Source: Ruegeria sp. R14_0
GTDB lineage: Bacteria > Pseudomonadota > Alphaproteobacteria > Rhodobacterales > Rhodobacteraceae
DNA length: 64,000 bases
Direction: 5' to 3'
Assembly (NCBI RefSeq): GCF_017743975.1
Contig: NZ_JAGHRC010000002.1
Location: forward strand, 248,001 to 312,000
The notes beneath the pieces were generated by a model, which was given only the letters and a program-made list of their open reading frames with translations, ran no database searches and was not told the DNA's origin. Of this stretch, positions 8,784-17,182 are shown in pieces; positions within the stretch are counted from its first letter, which is position 1; every line of letters begins with the position of its first letter. A program made the translations under genes and the position numbers.

Positions 8784-9113
8784 ATGAAACCGGTAGTTCT
8801 GTTGATAGGGAAATTGCCAAATGTGATCGGAGATGTCGCGCGGCAGCTGGATCACCTGCCCATCCAGTGGCTTGGAGCGCATGATCCGGATGAGGTCAGG
8901 CAGCAGCTGGAAGAAGAGCCGCGTATATCATGTGCCATTATGGGTGCCGGGCTCGATGACAGAATACGCGGCGAAATGGTGGGTATCATCGCGGCGCGCA
9001 GACCGGACATCTGCATCCATCTCAAGGACCGCAGTTCGGGACCGGACGGGCTGGTTCCTTTTGTCCAGCGCGTGGTGCAGTCGGAAATTCTGGACAGTCT
9101 GGAGAATAGCTGA
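8784..9113 (+). CDS. Hypothetical protein, receiver-like or Rossmann-like
   Basis: Soluble protein of 109 residues starting MKPVVLLIGKLPNVIGD. Strands and helices appear to alternate: VVLLIG at the start, AIMGAGLDD near residue 52, then a helix and ICIHLKDRSSG near residue 78. The strand-Asp and strand-Lys positions recall a degenerate response-regulator receiver, but the usual paired acidic residues at the end of the first strand are absent, so phosphorylation is not expected. This is inference from pattern only. The ATG has GGGAGG six bases upstream. It is followed at 61 bases by a membrane-anchored protein and then a hydroxylase, possibly one transcript. I do not recognise a named family. 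Confidence 0.65.
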   Translation: MKPVVLLIGKLPNVIGDVARQLDHLPIQWLGAHDPDEVRQQLEEEPRISCAIMGAGLDDRIRGEMVGIIAARRPDICIHLKDRSSGPDGLVPFVQRVVQSEILDSLENS

Positions 9114-9173
9114 CGCCACGCCACCTTTGACAGCCTGCCCGCTGCTTTGCACTCTGCCAGGCGGGAGGACGGA

Positions 9174-9560
9174 ATGCCGCTGGATATTCTACTGGTTCTG
9201 GTGGTCGGAGGGATCGCTGGGATAACGCTATTGCTGCACCTGACGGGAAAATCCCGCTTGTGCGTGCTGACGCCGGATGTCGCGCGGTCGGAATGGCTGC
9301 GGCATGCGCCCGATGACACGGTAGTCGATGTCACCGTCGCCCGTGATGCGCATGCAGCGCTGATCCGCACTGATAACGGGTCCGGGCTACTATGGTCTTT
9401 CGGCGCAGATACGGTCGCCCGCCCCCTGCTGGACTTTGACCTGGTGGAACACCCGCGAGGGCTTGAGGTCCAGTTCCACGACTTTGGCACCCCCAAAGCC
9501 ATCATCCACCTTGATGACCTTGAACGCCGCCACTGGCAGCACCTGATGGAGCCGGCATGA
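9174..9560 (+). CDS. Hypothetical membrane-anchored protein
   Basis: Protein of 128 residues with one N-terminal hydrophobic helix (PLDILLVLVVGGIAGITLLL, about residues 2-22) and a soluble remainder containing several short beta-type segments (LIRTDNGSGLLWSFG). I chose the ATG at 9174, with GGGAGG five bases before it, over a start nine codons earlier that has no ribosome site. Its stop overlaps the start of the hydroxylase gene by four bases (ATGA), so the two are coupled and probably act in one process. No family recognised. Confidence 0.65.
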   Translation: MPLDILLVLVVGGIAGITLLLHLTGKSRLCVLTPDVARSEWLRHAPDDTVVDVTVARDAHAALIRTDNGSGLLWSFGADTVARPLLDFDLVEHPRGLEVQFHDFGTPKAIIHLDDLERRHWQHLMEPA

Positions 9561-10528
9561 CCGACCAAGTGACTTTCCCGGACGCCGTGCAATGGGCCGT
9601 CCCCTTCTTCATCGCCGCCATTCTGGCCGAATTCCTGTGGATCGCCGTCAAAGGGCGCGGCGGGCGGTACGAGACACGCGATGCCGTGACCTCTTTGATC
9701 ATGGGGGCAGGCAATATCGCGTCGGGTTTCCTGCTGGGATTCATCGCATATGCGTTTTTCATGTGGCTGTGGCAGATCACGCCTCTGAACCTTGGCACCT
9801 CAATCCCCGTCATCATCCTGTGCTTTGTGCTGGACGATTTCCGCTATTATTGGGTGCACCGATTTGGCCACCGCATCCGCTGGGTCTGGGCCAGCCATGT
9901 GAACCACCACAGTTCGCAGCACTACAACCTGACGACCGCGCTGCGGCAGACCTGGACCTATACGTTCACCTTTATGATGGTCGTGCGCGCGCCGCTGATC
10001 CTGTTGGGCTTTCACCCGGCAATGGTGCTGTTTGTGGGCGGTCTGAACCTGATCTATCAGTTCTGGATCCATACTGAGGCCATCGGCAAAATGCCGCGCT
10101 GGTTCGAGGCGGTGATGAACACCCCCAGCCACCACCGCGCGCACCATGGACGCAATGCACGGTATCTGGATTGCAACTATGCTGGCGTCTTCATCATCTG
10201 GGACAAACTGTTCGGAACCTTCGTACCGGAACAGGAAGATGACCGGGTCGACTATGGCCTCGTGCACAATATTGGCACGTTCAACCCACTGCGCGTGGCG
10301 TTTCATGAATGGGTCGGCATTTGGAGGGACGCGACACAACCCGGTCTGACCCTGCGCCAACGACTGGCCTATTGCTTTGCCCCTCCGGGCTATAGCCACG
10401 ACGGCAGTCGGGACAACTCCGACCAGATCAAAGCCAAGCATCTGGCGCGCCACCCTGAAGATCGCGGAACGCCCGGATTTGAGCATTTCGAGGCCAATCA
10501 GCCCAATACGCAGGCAAAACAGGCCTGA
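9557..10528 (+). CDS. Sterol desaturase / fatty acid hydroxylase superfamily protein
   Basis: Integral membrane di-iron enzyme of 323 residues. The histidine clusters of the superfamily are visible: HRFGH near residue 100, HVNHHSS near residue 114, and HRAHHGRN near residue 192, set among four to five hydrophobic segments. Members oxidise C-H bonds in lipids, such as hydroxylation of fatty acyl or ornithine-lipid chains or carotenoids; the substrate here cannot be told from sequence. The C-terminal 60 residues are polar. It is the third gene of a short run and is coupled to the preceding membrane-anchored protein. Confidence 0.87.
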   Translation: MTDQVTFPDAVQWAVPFFIAAILAEFLWIAVKGRGGRYETRDAVTSLIMGAGNIASGFLLGFIAYAFFMWLWQITPLNLGTSIPVIILCFVLDDFRYYWVHRFGHRIRWVWASHVNHHSSQHYNLTTALRQTWTYTFTFMMVVRAPLILLGFHPAMVLFVGGLNLIYQFWIHTEAIGKMPRWFEAVMNTPSHHRAHHGRNARYLDCNYAGVFIIWDKLFGTFVPEQEDDRVDYGLVHNIGTFNPLRVAFHEWVGIWRDATQPGLTLRQRLAYCFAPPGYSHDGSRDNSDQIKAKHLARHPEDRGTPGFEHFEANQPNTQAKQA

Positions 10529-10619
10529 TCCCGCCGACCTGACTGGTCCGATTCTTGAACTTCGGCCATGGCGCCCCATATGCAGGCGATGTGCAGCGTA
10601 TGAGTAGCCGGAGGCCGAT

Positions 10620-10808
10620 ATGACCAGATTGACAACCCTTTCCACCATTACGGGTCTGGTCGGTGTCATGCTTGCTATGCTGACAGCCCTGGCAGGCGGT
10701 GCCTCGGCAATTGTGGCGTTGGGCTTTGCCATGATGATGCTGGGCTTTCTGGGCGCAGTGGTCGGTGGCTTTGCCGCTCTTGGCCGTATCTGGGAAACTT
10801 CACGCTAA
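10620..10808 (+). CDS. Small two-helix membrane protein
   Basis: A 62-residue protein that is almost all hydrophobic, with two predicted membrane helices (about residues 8-30 and 32-54) separated by a glycine, and a short polar tail (GRIWETSR). The ATG has CGGAGG upstream. It stands alone between the hydroxylase and the EAL gene. Function unknown; the composition (Met, Gly, Ala, Leu) looks like a real membrane peptide rather than a chance frame. Confidence 0.6.
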   Translation: MTRLTTLSTITGLVGVMLAMLTALAGGASAIVALGFAMMMLGFLGAVVGGFAALGRIWETSR

Positions 10809-10910
10809 TCCCGACTGATCTCATCCAATCGCGCTGGCTTTAACCGCAGATTCATTTCTTTGTCCTGAAATCCCTCTCTGACCGGTACGGCGAAGGGATT
10901 CGGGCGGCAC

Positions 10911-11744
10911 ATGCGGAAAAAAGAACTGGCAGATTTGCCCGAAGGTGGCGACAGCCCGCTGAACGCGGCCGTCAAATCCCGTGATGCATCAACAATCGAA
11001 ATGGCGTCCGAGGCGGTCAAGCACAAACAATGCAAGCTTGCATTCCAACCGGTCATACAAGCGAATGCGCCCCGTGAAGTGGCATTCTATGAGGGGTTCA
11101 TCCGGGTGCTGGATGAAACCGGGCGCGTCATCCCCGCCCGCGAATTCATGCCACAACTGGAAAACACACCCATCGGGCGCGAACTGGATTGTGTAGCGCT
11201 GGAAATGGGTCTGCGCACCCTTGCCAGAAATCCGGGCATTCGCCTGTCCATCAATATGTCGGCACGCTCGATCGGCTATGCCCGCTGGTCGCGCGTGCTC
11301 GAGCGTTTTTTGAAGAAGGACACCAGTATCGGTGAACGCTTAATTTTGGAGATCTCGGAAAGCTCGGCCATGACTGTGCCAGAGTTGGTGATCGATTTTA
11401 TGGATCGTTTGCAACCGCGCGGCATCGCTTTTGCGCTGGACGATTTTGGCGCCAGCAATTTCAGTTTTCGCCATTTTCGCGAGTTTTTCTTCGATGCCGC
11501 CAAGATTGACGGGCAGTTCATCCACGGCATCAGCGACAACCCGGATAATCAGGCGCTGGTGCGAGCTTTGATCGCAGTCGCGCGGGAATTTGAGATTCTG
11601 GTCACTGCCGAATCAGTCGAAATCGAAAAGGACGCCGAATTTCTTATCGCTAACGGTGTCGACTGCTTGCAGGGGTTCTTGTTCGGTGCGCCGACCGTAT
11701 CGGCCCCATGGAAGGCGAAAAACCGCGAACGTACAGCCAGTTAG
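10911..11744 (+). CDS. EAL-domain protein, cyclic-di-GMP phosphodiesterase candidate
   Basis: Protein of 277 residues whose residues 40-265 form an EAL domain without an N-terminal sensor. The metal- and substrate-binding positions look intact: SINMSARS (Asn), LEISES (Glu), DDFG, KIDGQFI (Lys), AESVE (Glu) and CLQGFLFG (Gln). The name-giving EAL is replaced by EGF in YEGFIRV, keeping the essential Glu. Linearisation of c-di-GMP is therefore plausible, although variants in the loop region after DDFG (ASNFSFRHF) may affect activity. No membrane segment, so cytoplasmic. It lies just upstream of the polyester genes, but a transcriptional link is not shown. Confidence 0.82.
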   Translation: MRKKELADLPEGGDSPLNAAVKSRDASTIEMASEAVKHKQCKLAFQPVIQANAPREVAFYEGFIRVLDETGRVIPAREFMPQLENTPIGRELDCVALEMGLRTLARNPGIRLSINMSARSIGYARWSRVLERFLKKDTSIGERLILEISESSAMTVPELVIDFMDRLQPRGIAFALDDFGASNFSFRHFREFFFDAAKIDGQFIHGISDNPDNQALVRALIAVAREFEILVTAESVEIEKDAEFLIANGVDCLQGFLFGAPTVSAPWKAKNRERTAS

Positions 11745-11788
11745 CTTGAATTTTCCAGTCCACAACCCGGCTGAGACAAGCTGACCGT

Positions 11789-11804
11789 TGCTGCAACTGC
11801 AGCA
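11789..11804. promoter_or_regulatory. Candidate PhaR operator upstream of phaA
   Basis: Perfect dyad TGCTGCA-AC-TGCAGCA. Its core CTGC-N4-GCAG is the form reported for PhaR, the polyester-responsive repressor of Paracoccus denitrificans. It lies about 120 bases before the phaA start in the 183-base gap after the EAL gene. The assignment is by motif and position only. Confidence 0.5.
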
Positions 11805-11927
11805 TTACGCTATGCCATGAGGAGTTGGAGCGGGGAACATGAGGCGCTCTTGCTATCACAGGGCTGTCTCTGTGCAATCTGCGCCGTCGAATATCCCGCA
11901 GGACCTTGACGGTAAAGGATTGTCTAA

Positions 11928-13103
11928 ATGACCAACGTAGTAATCGCATCCGCCGCGCGAACCGGTGTCGGCAGCTTTGGCGGCTCGTTTGCAAACACAC
12001 CCGCACATGATCTGGGCACCGCCGTACTGGAGGCCGTGGTCGAACGCGCAGGCGTGGACAAAGGCGAAGTCAGCGAAACCATCATGGGCCAGGTGCTGAC
12101 GGCTGCTCAGGGTCAGAACCCCGCCCGTCAGGCACATATCAACGCTGGTCTGCCGCAGGAAAGCGCAGCCTGGGGCATCAACCAGGTCTGTGGTTCCGGT
12201 CTGCGCGCTGTCGCTTTGGGCGCACAGCACATCCAACTTGGCGACGCAGAAATCGTTGCCGCGGGAGGTCAGGAAAATATGACCCTTTCGCCCCACGCTG
12301 CTGCGTTGCGCGCCGGCCACAAAATGGGCGACATGAAATACATCGACACCATGATCCGCGATGGTCTATGGGATGCCTTCAACGGCTACCACATGGGGCA
12401 GACCGCTGAGAACGTTGCCGAGAAGTGGCAGATCAGCCGTGACATGCAGGATGAATTCGCCGTCGCATCGCAGAACAAGGCCGAAGCCGCTCAAAAGGCC
12501 GGTAAGTTCGCCGACGAAATCACCCCGTTCACCATCAAGACCCGTAAGGGCGACATCGTGATGGACAAAGACGAATACATCCGTCACGGCGCGACCATGG
12601 AAGCCATGGCCAAACTGCGCCCGGCCTTCACGAAGGATGGTTCGGTCACAGCGGCCAACGCATCCGGCCTGAACGACGGCGCGGCAGCCACCCTGCTGAT
12701 GTCGGCTGAGAACGCCGAAAAGCGGGGGATCGAGCCTCTGGCCCGTATCGCATCCTACGCCACCGCGGGTCTGGACCCGTCGATCATGGGCGTTGGCCCG
12801 ATCTACGCCTCGCGCAAAGCGCTGGAAAAAGCGGGTTGGTCGGTTGACGATCTGGATCTGGTTGAAGCCAACGAAGCCTTTGCCGCGCAGGCCTGCGCCG
12901 TGAACAAGGACATGGGCTGGGACCCGTCGATCGTGAACGTGAACGGCGGCGCGATTGCCATCGGCCACCCGATTGGCGCTTCGGGCTGCCGCGTTCTGAA
13001 CACGCTTCTGTTCGAAATGAAGCGTCGCGATGCGAAAAAGGGTCTGGCGACCCTGTGCATCGGTGGCGGCATGGGCGTTGCCCTGTGCGTGGAGCGCGAC
13101 TAA
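11928..13103 (+). CDS. phaA: Acetyl-CoA acetyltransferase (beta-ketothiolase)
   Basis: Condenses two acetyl-CoA to acetoacetyl-CoA, the first step of polyhydroxybutyrate synthesis, and can also run in the thiolytic direction. The 391 residues match biosynthetic thiolases. The acyl-accepting Cys is in QVCGSGLRA near residue 88, the catalytic His in GHPIGASGC near residue 348, and the second Cys in CIGGGMG near residue 378. An AAAGGA ribosome site precedes the ATG. It is followed by its own terminator and then by the acetoacetyl-CoA reductase, which gives the assignment to storage-polymer synthesis; the synthase phaC is not in the window. Confidence 0.95.
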   Translation: MTNVVIASAARTGVGSFGGSFANTPAHDLGTAVLEAVVERAGVDKGEVSETIMGQVLTAAQGQNPARQAHINAGLPQESAAWGINQVCGSGLRAVALGAQHIQLGDAEIVAAGGQENMTLSPHAAALRAGHKMGDMKYIDTMIRDGLWDAFNGYHMGQTAENVAEKWQISRDMQDEFAVASQNKAEAAQKAGKFADEITPFTIKTRKGDIVMDKDEYIRHGATMEAMAKLRPAFTKDGSVTAANASGLNDGAAATLLMSAENAEKRGIEPLARIASYATAGLDPSIMGVGPIYASRKALEKAGWSVDDLDLVEANEAFAAQACAVNKDMGWDPSIVNVNGGAIAIGHPIGASGCRVLNTLLFEMKRRDAKKGLATLCIGGGMGVALCVERD

Positions 13104-13123
13104 GTGCTTTGACAACCAGATAG

Positions 13124-13152
13124 AAAGGGGCGTCCGTTGGGCGCCCTTTTTT
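13124..13152 (+). terminator. Terminator after phaA
   Basis: AAAGGGGCG pairs with CGCCCTTT (one bulged G) and runs into TTTTTT. The stem is imperfect but well placed 20 bases after the phaA stop, implying that phaB is at least partly transcribed from its own promoter in the remaining 138 bases. Confidence 0.65.
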
Positions 13153-13290
13153 GTTACATTGGGGTCCTACCCCTTAGATGCGACGATATTGCCGTGGGAA
13201 AAACCGAAATTCATGACGAAACAATATTGCGCACGATCACCTCTCAAAGTAACAGCATTACCAAGACGACTTAAATTGGAGGATTCCTAA

Positions 13291-14013
13291 ATGGCACGTA
13301 CAGCACTCGTTACCGGCGGCTCCCGCGGCATCGGCGCAGCAATTTCCAAGGCGCTCAAGGCCGAAGGGTACAACGTTGCGGCCACCTATGCGGGGAACGA
13401 CGAAGCCGCTGCGAAGTTCACCGAAGAGACCGGCATCGCCACCTACAAGTGGAACGTGGCCGACTATGACGAGTCCAAAGCGGGTATCGAAAAGGTCGAG
13501 GCCGAAGTTGGACCGATCGACATCGTGGTCGCCAATGCTGGCATCACCCGCGACGCGCCGTTCCATAAGATGACCCCTGAACAGTGGCATCAGGTGATCG
13601 ACACCAACCTGACCGGCGTGTTCAACACCGTACACCCTGTCTGGAACGGCATGCGCGAGCGTAAATTCGGTCGCGTTATCGTCATCAGCTCGATCAATGG
13701 TCAGAAAGGTCAGTTCGCGCAGGTGAACTATGCCGCGACCAAAGCGGGCGACCTGGGCATCGTGAAGTCGCTTGCGCAGGAAGGTGCACGCGCGGGCATC
13801 ACCGCGAACGCGATCTGCCCCGGTTACATCGCGACCGAGATGGTCATGGCGGTTCCGGAAAAAGTCCGCGAATCCATCATTGGCCAAATCCCGGCAGGCC
13901 GCCTGGGTGAGCCGGAAGAGATCGCGCGCTGCGTGGCTTTCCTGGCCTCGGACGATTCTCAGTTCATCAACGGCTCGACCATTTCGGCCAACGGTGCACA
14001 GTTCTTCGTCTGA
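13291..14013 (+). CDS. phaB: Acetoacetyl-CoA reductase
   Basis: Short-chain dehydrogenase of 240 residues that reduces acetoacetyl-CoA to (R)-3-hydroxybutyryl-CoA with NADPH, the monomer for polyhydroxybutyrate. Visible are the nucleotide motif TGGSRGIG at residues 7-14, NAG near residue 85, the catalytic Ser in VISSINGQKGQF, and the Tyr-Lys pair in YAATKAG. The VISSINGQKGQFAQVNYAA context and the adjacent thiolase point to PhaB rather than FabG, which has a closely similar fold. GGAGG lies eight bases before the ATG. A strong terminator follows. Confidence 0.95.
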   Translation: MARTALVTGGSRGIGAAISKALKAEGYNVAATYAGNDEAAAKFTEETGIATYKWNVADYDESKAGIEKVEAEVGPIDIVVANAGITRDAPFHKMTPEQWHQVIDTNLTGVFNTVHPVWNGMRERKFGRVIVISSINGQKGQFAQVNYAATKAGDLGIVKSLAQEGARAGITANAICPGYIATEMVMAVPEKVRESIIGQIPAGRLGEPEEIARCVAFLASDDSQFINGSTISANGAQFFV

Positions 14014-14034
14014 TCGCAGACACAAAACGAAAAC

Positions 14035-14065
14035 GGGCCGGTCCATTGCGGACCGGCCCTTTTTT
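14035..14065 (+). terminator. Strong Rho-independent terminator after phaB
   Basis: Perfect 10-bp stem GGGCCGGTCC / GGACCGGCCC, loop ATTGC, then six T. On the minus strand the hairpin is followed by GTTTTCGTTTTG, so it may also stop the small gene transcribed from the other side. Confidence 0.9.
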
Positions 14066-14091
14066 ATCCCGTAAGAACGCGCGCGCTGCGT

Positions 14092-14202
14092 TCAGCGGGA
14101 ACCGAATAGCCAGCTGAAAGCCCGTGCAATCGCTTTGCTGCGCTCGGCATGCGCCCGTTGAAAGGCGCGGGCGGCTGCTGGGTTTGTCGTCATCTCGATC
14201 AT
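14092..14202 (-). CDS. Small basic protein of 36 residues
   Basis: Encodes MIEMTTNPAAARAFQRAHAE, followed by RSKAIARAFSWLFGSR. The start has GGAAG eight bases upstream; a second ATG three codons in (MTTNPA) is possible. The C-terminal part is an amphipathic basic helix ending in SWLF, similar in style to short proteins seen beside regulators in Rhodobacteraceae, though I cannot name a family. It faces the phaB terminator downstream and is divergent from the LysR gene, so it may share that control region. Coding is supported by the ribosome site, clean stop and helical periodicity only. Confidence 0.45.
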   Translation of the reverse strand: MIEMTTNPAAARAFQRAHAERSKAIARAFSWLFGSR

Positions 14203-14315
14203 GGCAGTCTTCCTTTCAGTTCAGCTATGTTTGACTTGAACCCAATATGGGCCTTATCAATCATACTGACAAACGAGCTTTCTTCGGGTTTCAGTTAAGA
14301 TATTCTTGTGCATCA

Positions 14316-15263
14316 ATGAGCGACTATCTTCCTCCTCTGACCGCCCTGCGCGCCTTTGACGCCGCAGCACGCCATATGTCCTTTGCCAAAGCCGCCGAAG
14401 AGTTGCGCGTTACCCCAGCGGCTCTATCGTTCCAGATCAAATCGCTGGAAGAGCATTTGGGACGACCCTTGTTTCACCGCCTGAACCGCGCGGTCGAACT
14501 GACCGAAGCCGGGCGCGCCCTTGCCCCAGGTGCGGCTGAAGGCTTTGCCGCCTTGCAAACCGCATGGCAGGCCGCGCGACGACAGGGCAACGATACCTCG
14601 CTGACCGTAACGGCAGGGCCCGCGTTGACCGCCAAGTGGCTTGCCCCGCGCCTTTACGATTTTGCCCGGGCGCACCCAGAGATCGACCTGAAATTCTCGG
14701 CCACCCTGCGCAATATGGATCTTGAGCGTGATGACGTGGACGTCGCCATCCGGTTCGGCTATGGCGGGGATGAGGGGTTGTACTCTTTGCCTGTGCGCAA
14801 AGAATGGTTGACACCGGTCATGACGCCGGAACTGGCCGAGCAGTTTCCAACCCCTGAAAGCCTGAAAGACGCCCCCCTGATCTTTGACGACTCGATCGCG
14901 TTCCTGCAGCCACCCAGCGATTGGCCAACCTGGTTCCGGGCAGTCGGTGTGGATTTTGCGCCCAGCCATGGGGCGCATTTCTCGAACGCGGACCATGCAA
15001 TTGATGCCGCGGTTGCCGGTGTCGGCGTGGTTCTTGGGCGCCGTGCGATGATCATCAAGGACCTGACCGAGGGTCGCCTTGTAGCCCCGTTCAAAACCGC
15101 CATTGAAACACAGGGTCGTTTTCGGTTCCTATGCCTGCCGGGGGCGGAAAACAGACCTCAGATCGCGGCGTTCCGCGATTGGTTCATGTCCGAGATTGAA
15201 AAGACGGCCCATATTTCGGATGAGTTCGAGATCATCCCGGTGGAAGAGGTTCCGACCACATGA
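14316..15263 (+). CDS. LysR-family regulator, GcvA type
   Basis: Transcription regulator of 315 residues. The N-terminal winged helix reads LPPLTALRAFDAAARHMSF, then AKAAEELRVTPAALSFQIKS, the GcvA subclass signature, with an effector-binding domain from about residue 95. The ATG at 14316 begins right before the HTH; the longer frame adds an unrelated tail. The divergent small gene and the overlapping EamA transporter (ATGA) are its likely targets, a frequent arrangement where a LysR protein controls an exporter. The effector is unknown. Confidence 0.88.
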   Translation: MSDYLPPLTALRAFDAAARHMSFAKAAEELRVTPAALSFQIKSLEEHLGRPLFHRLNRAVELTEAGRALAPGAAEGFAALQTAWQAARRQGNDTSLTVTAGPALTAKWLAPRLYDFARAHPEIDLKFSATLRNMDLERDDVDVAIRFGYGGDEGLYSLPVRKEWLTPVMTPELAEQFPTPESLKDAPLIFDDSIAFLQPPSDWPTWFRAVGVDFAPSHGAHFSNADHAIDAAVAGVGVVLGRRAMIIKDLTEGRLVAPFKTAIETQGRFRFLCLPGAENRPQIAAFRDWFMSEIEKTAHISDEFEIIPVEEVPTT

Positions 15264-16126
15264 CGAAATCGCGCGCCACGGCCATTGGGTTCATCGCCGT
15301 CCTTCTCTGGTCTTTGCTGGCACTGTTCACGGTAGGCTCGGTGCCCACGCCGCCGCTGTTGCTGAACGCCATCTGTTTTTCCATCGGCGGAGCTTTGGGC
15401 CTGATGTGGACGTGGCGCAGTGGTGGGCTGCGCCAATTGCTGGATATCCCATGGACCACATACGTTTTTGGAACAGTTGGCCTGTTTGGCTATCACGCCC
15501 TTTATTTCTCGGCCCTGCGTATGGCACCTGCGGCCGAGGCGGGCCTGATCGCCTACCTCTGGCCACTACTTATTGTGTTGCTTTCAGGGCTTCTGCCGGG
15601 TGAGCACCTTCGGATCGGACATCTGATCGGTGCTTGCCTGGGTTTTGCCGGAGCGGCCGTGATCATCGCGGGCGGCGGCAACGCCGGCTTTCAGGCCGAA
15701 CATCTGCCGGGGTACGCATTAGCCCTGCTATGCGCACTGACCTGGTCTAGCTACTCCGTCCTGTCTCGTCGTTTGGGCGAAACACCCACCAGTTCAGTCG
15801 CCATATTCTGCATCGCTACAGCCATCGCCTCAACCGTACTGCATCTGGCGATGGAGGATACAGTCTTGCCGAACACGGCCGTTGGGTGGGCATCCATTAT
15901 CGCACTGGGGCTGGGTCCGGTCGGGCTGGCGTTTTATGTGTGGGATATCGGGGTGAAACAGGGCGACATTCAGGTCTTGGGCACGGCGTCGTACGCGGCA
16001 CCCTTGTTGTCTACGCTGGTTCTTGTTTTGGCCGGGATCGCCGCCCCGTCCTGGGGTCTGGCGATCGCGGCGCTTTTGATTACGGGCGGCGCGATCATTG
16101 CCGCGCGTGCAAGTCTGAAACGCTAG
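15260..16126 (+). CDS. EamA/RhaT-family (DMT) exporter
   Basis: Membrane protein of 288 residues with about ten hydrophobic segments in two repeated halves, the drug/metabolite transporter fold. The second repeat starts near residue 150 (GYALALLCALTWSSYSVLSR), and YHALYFSALRMAPAAEAGLI is the typical TM3-4 region. Members often export amino acids or other metabolites; the substrate is unknown. Its start overlaps the LysR stop by four bases. Its stop lies within a CTAG shared with the stop of the convergent ydcH-like gene. Confidence 0.87.
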   Translation: MTKSRATAIGFIAVLLWSLLALFTVGSVPTPPLLLNAICFSIGGALGLMWTWRSGGLRQLLDIPWTTYVFGTVGLFGYHALYFSALRMAPAAEAGLIAYLWPLLIVLLSGLLPGEHLRIGHLIGACLGFAGAAVIIAGGGNAGFQAEHLPGYALALLCALTWSSYSVLSRRLGETPTSSVAIFCIATAIASTVLHLAMEDTVLPNTAVGWASIIALGLGPVGLAFYVWDIGVKQGDIQVLGTASYAAPLLSTLVLVLAGIAAPSWGLAIAALLITGGAIIAARASLKR

Positions 16127-16287
16127 TTTGACAGGCGCTCGATCTCTTCCTTTAGCCTTAGCTTCTGTTTTTTGAGTTGAGCGATATGGAGATCATCGAT
16201 GCCTGGCGAGCGTTGGGCTTGTTCGACTTCAAGACCGAGAGTTTCGTGCTTTTTCTTCAGTTCGGTCAGATGTGCGCTCACGCTCAT
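16123..16287 (-). CDS. YdcH family protein (DUF465)
   Basis: Small coiled-coil protein of 54 residues: MSVSAHLTELKKKHETLGLE, a polar middle with PGIDDLHIAQLKKQKLRLKEEIERL, the DUF465 pattern. Two helices would pair as a hairpin. The start at 16285-16287 fits the family; an upstream extension does not. Function is not established. The stop codon overlaps that of the convergent EamA gene. The 121 bases between its start and the next minus-strand gene (16288-16408) show nothing recognisable beyond its likely promoter. Confidence 0.85.
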   Translation of the reverse strand: MSVSAHLTELKKKHETLGLEVEQAQRSPGIDDLHIAQLKKQKLRLKEEIERLSN

Positions 16288-16408
16288 GGCGATACTCCTT
16301 CGTTGGTGTCTCAGGTTCACGTAAGAATTTGACCACATCGTTTCCAGCCTGTCACGCTGCAGACGCACAGAATCTGTAATAAATCCGACAAATTCGGCTG
16401 GTTAATGC

Positions 16409-17182
16409 CTATTGACCAAAAAACCCGGTCATCGCAGCCCCATCACGTAGCACTGCTGACACCTGCGGTTCATAGCTTTCGCCGTCCTTTTCGTGCCGTT
16501 CCCCCGCGTGCAATATCAGCGGCGCATGCAGTCGAAACGCGCCTTTTCCGCCTTTTCTGGCGCGCAGAATAACCAGTTCAGCGGCCCGACCGGTCCGCGC
16601 GGCCAAGGGCAATACTTCGACCGATCCCAGACGCCCCACACAGGCGGCAAGCATGTCGGGCAGCCGGTCCGCTTTTTGGATCATGTGCAGATAGCCCCGC
16701 GGGGCAAGGCGTTTGGCCGCACAGTCGAACCAAAGCGCCAGCGGCGTTTGTTCGCCCAGCGCGATACTGCGCCCTTTGTCCTCAGCCGAGCTGTGCGCCC
16801 CAGCCCGGTAGTAAGGCGGGTTGGCGATCACGTGGTCAAATTGTTGTTGCTTCAAATCAGCTGGCAAGGCGCTCAGGTCCGCCTCGACCACCTCTAATGG
16901 TGCGGCATTCTCGGCCGCATTGCGGCGCGCCAGATCGGCATAGCTGGCTTGCAACTCGACCCCCACAGCCTGCAGACCCGGCACGCGGGCAAGCAGGCAC
17001 AGGATCGCCGCCCCGGCCCCGCAGCCCAGTTCTAAAACGGTGTGACCACGTGTCGCCGGGACGGTCGCGGCCAGCAACACCGGGTCCACCCCGGCACGAT
17101 ACCCCGACCGTGGCTGCCAAAGTCGAACACGGCCGCCCAGAAAGTCGTTTCTCGTCACATCAGTGTCGGAAAACAGGGTCAT
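16409..17182 (-). CDS. SAM-dependent methyltransferase, TrmN6-like
   Basis: Class I methyltransferase of 257 residues. The SAM motif is VLELGCGAGAAILCL near residue 46, and the N6-adenine catalytic motif NPPYYR occurs near residue 122, as in TrmN6 (YfiC), which makes m6A37 in tRNA1Val. The N-terminal LGGRVRLWQPRSGYRAGVDP is the family signature. It overlaps the DUF2007 gene upstream by four bases. Assignment to the tRNA enzyme is by motif; other N6-adenine or glutamine methyltransferases share NPPY. Confidence 0.85.
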   Translation of the reverse strand: MTLFSDTDVTRNDFLGGRVRLWQPRSGYRAGVDPVLLAATVPATRGHTVLELGCGAGAAILCLLARVPGLQAVGVELQASYADLARRNAAENAAPLEVVEADLSALPADLKQQQFDHVIANPPYYRAGAHSSAEDKGRSIALGEQTPLALWFDCAAKRLAPRGYLHMIQKADRLPDMLAACVGRLGSVEVLPLAARTGRAAELVILRARKGGKGAFRLHAPLILHAGERHEKDGESYEPQVSAVLRDGAAMTGFFGQ

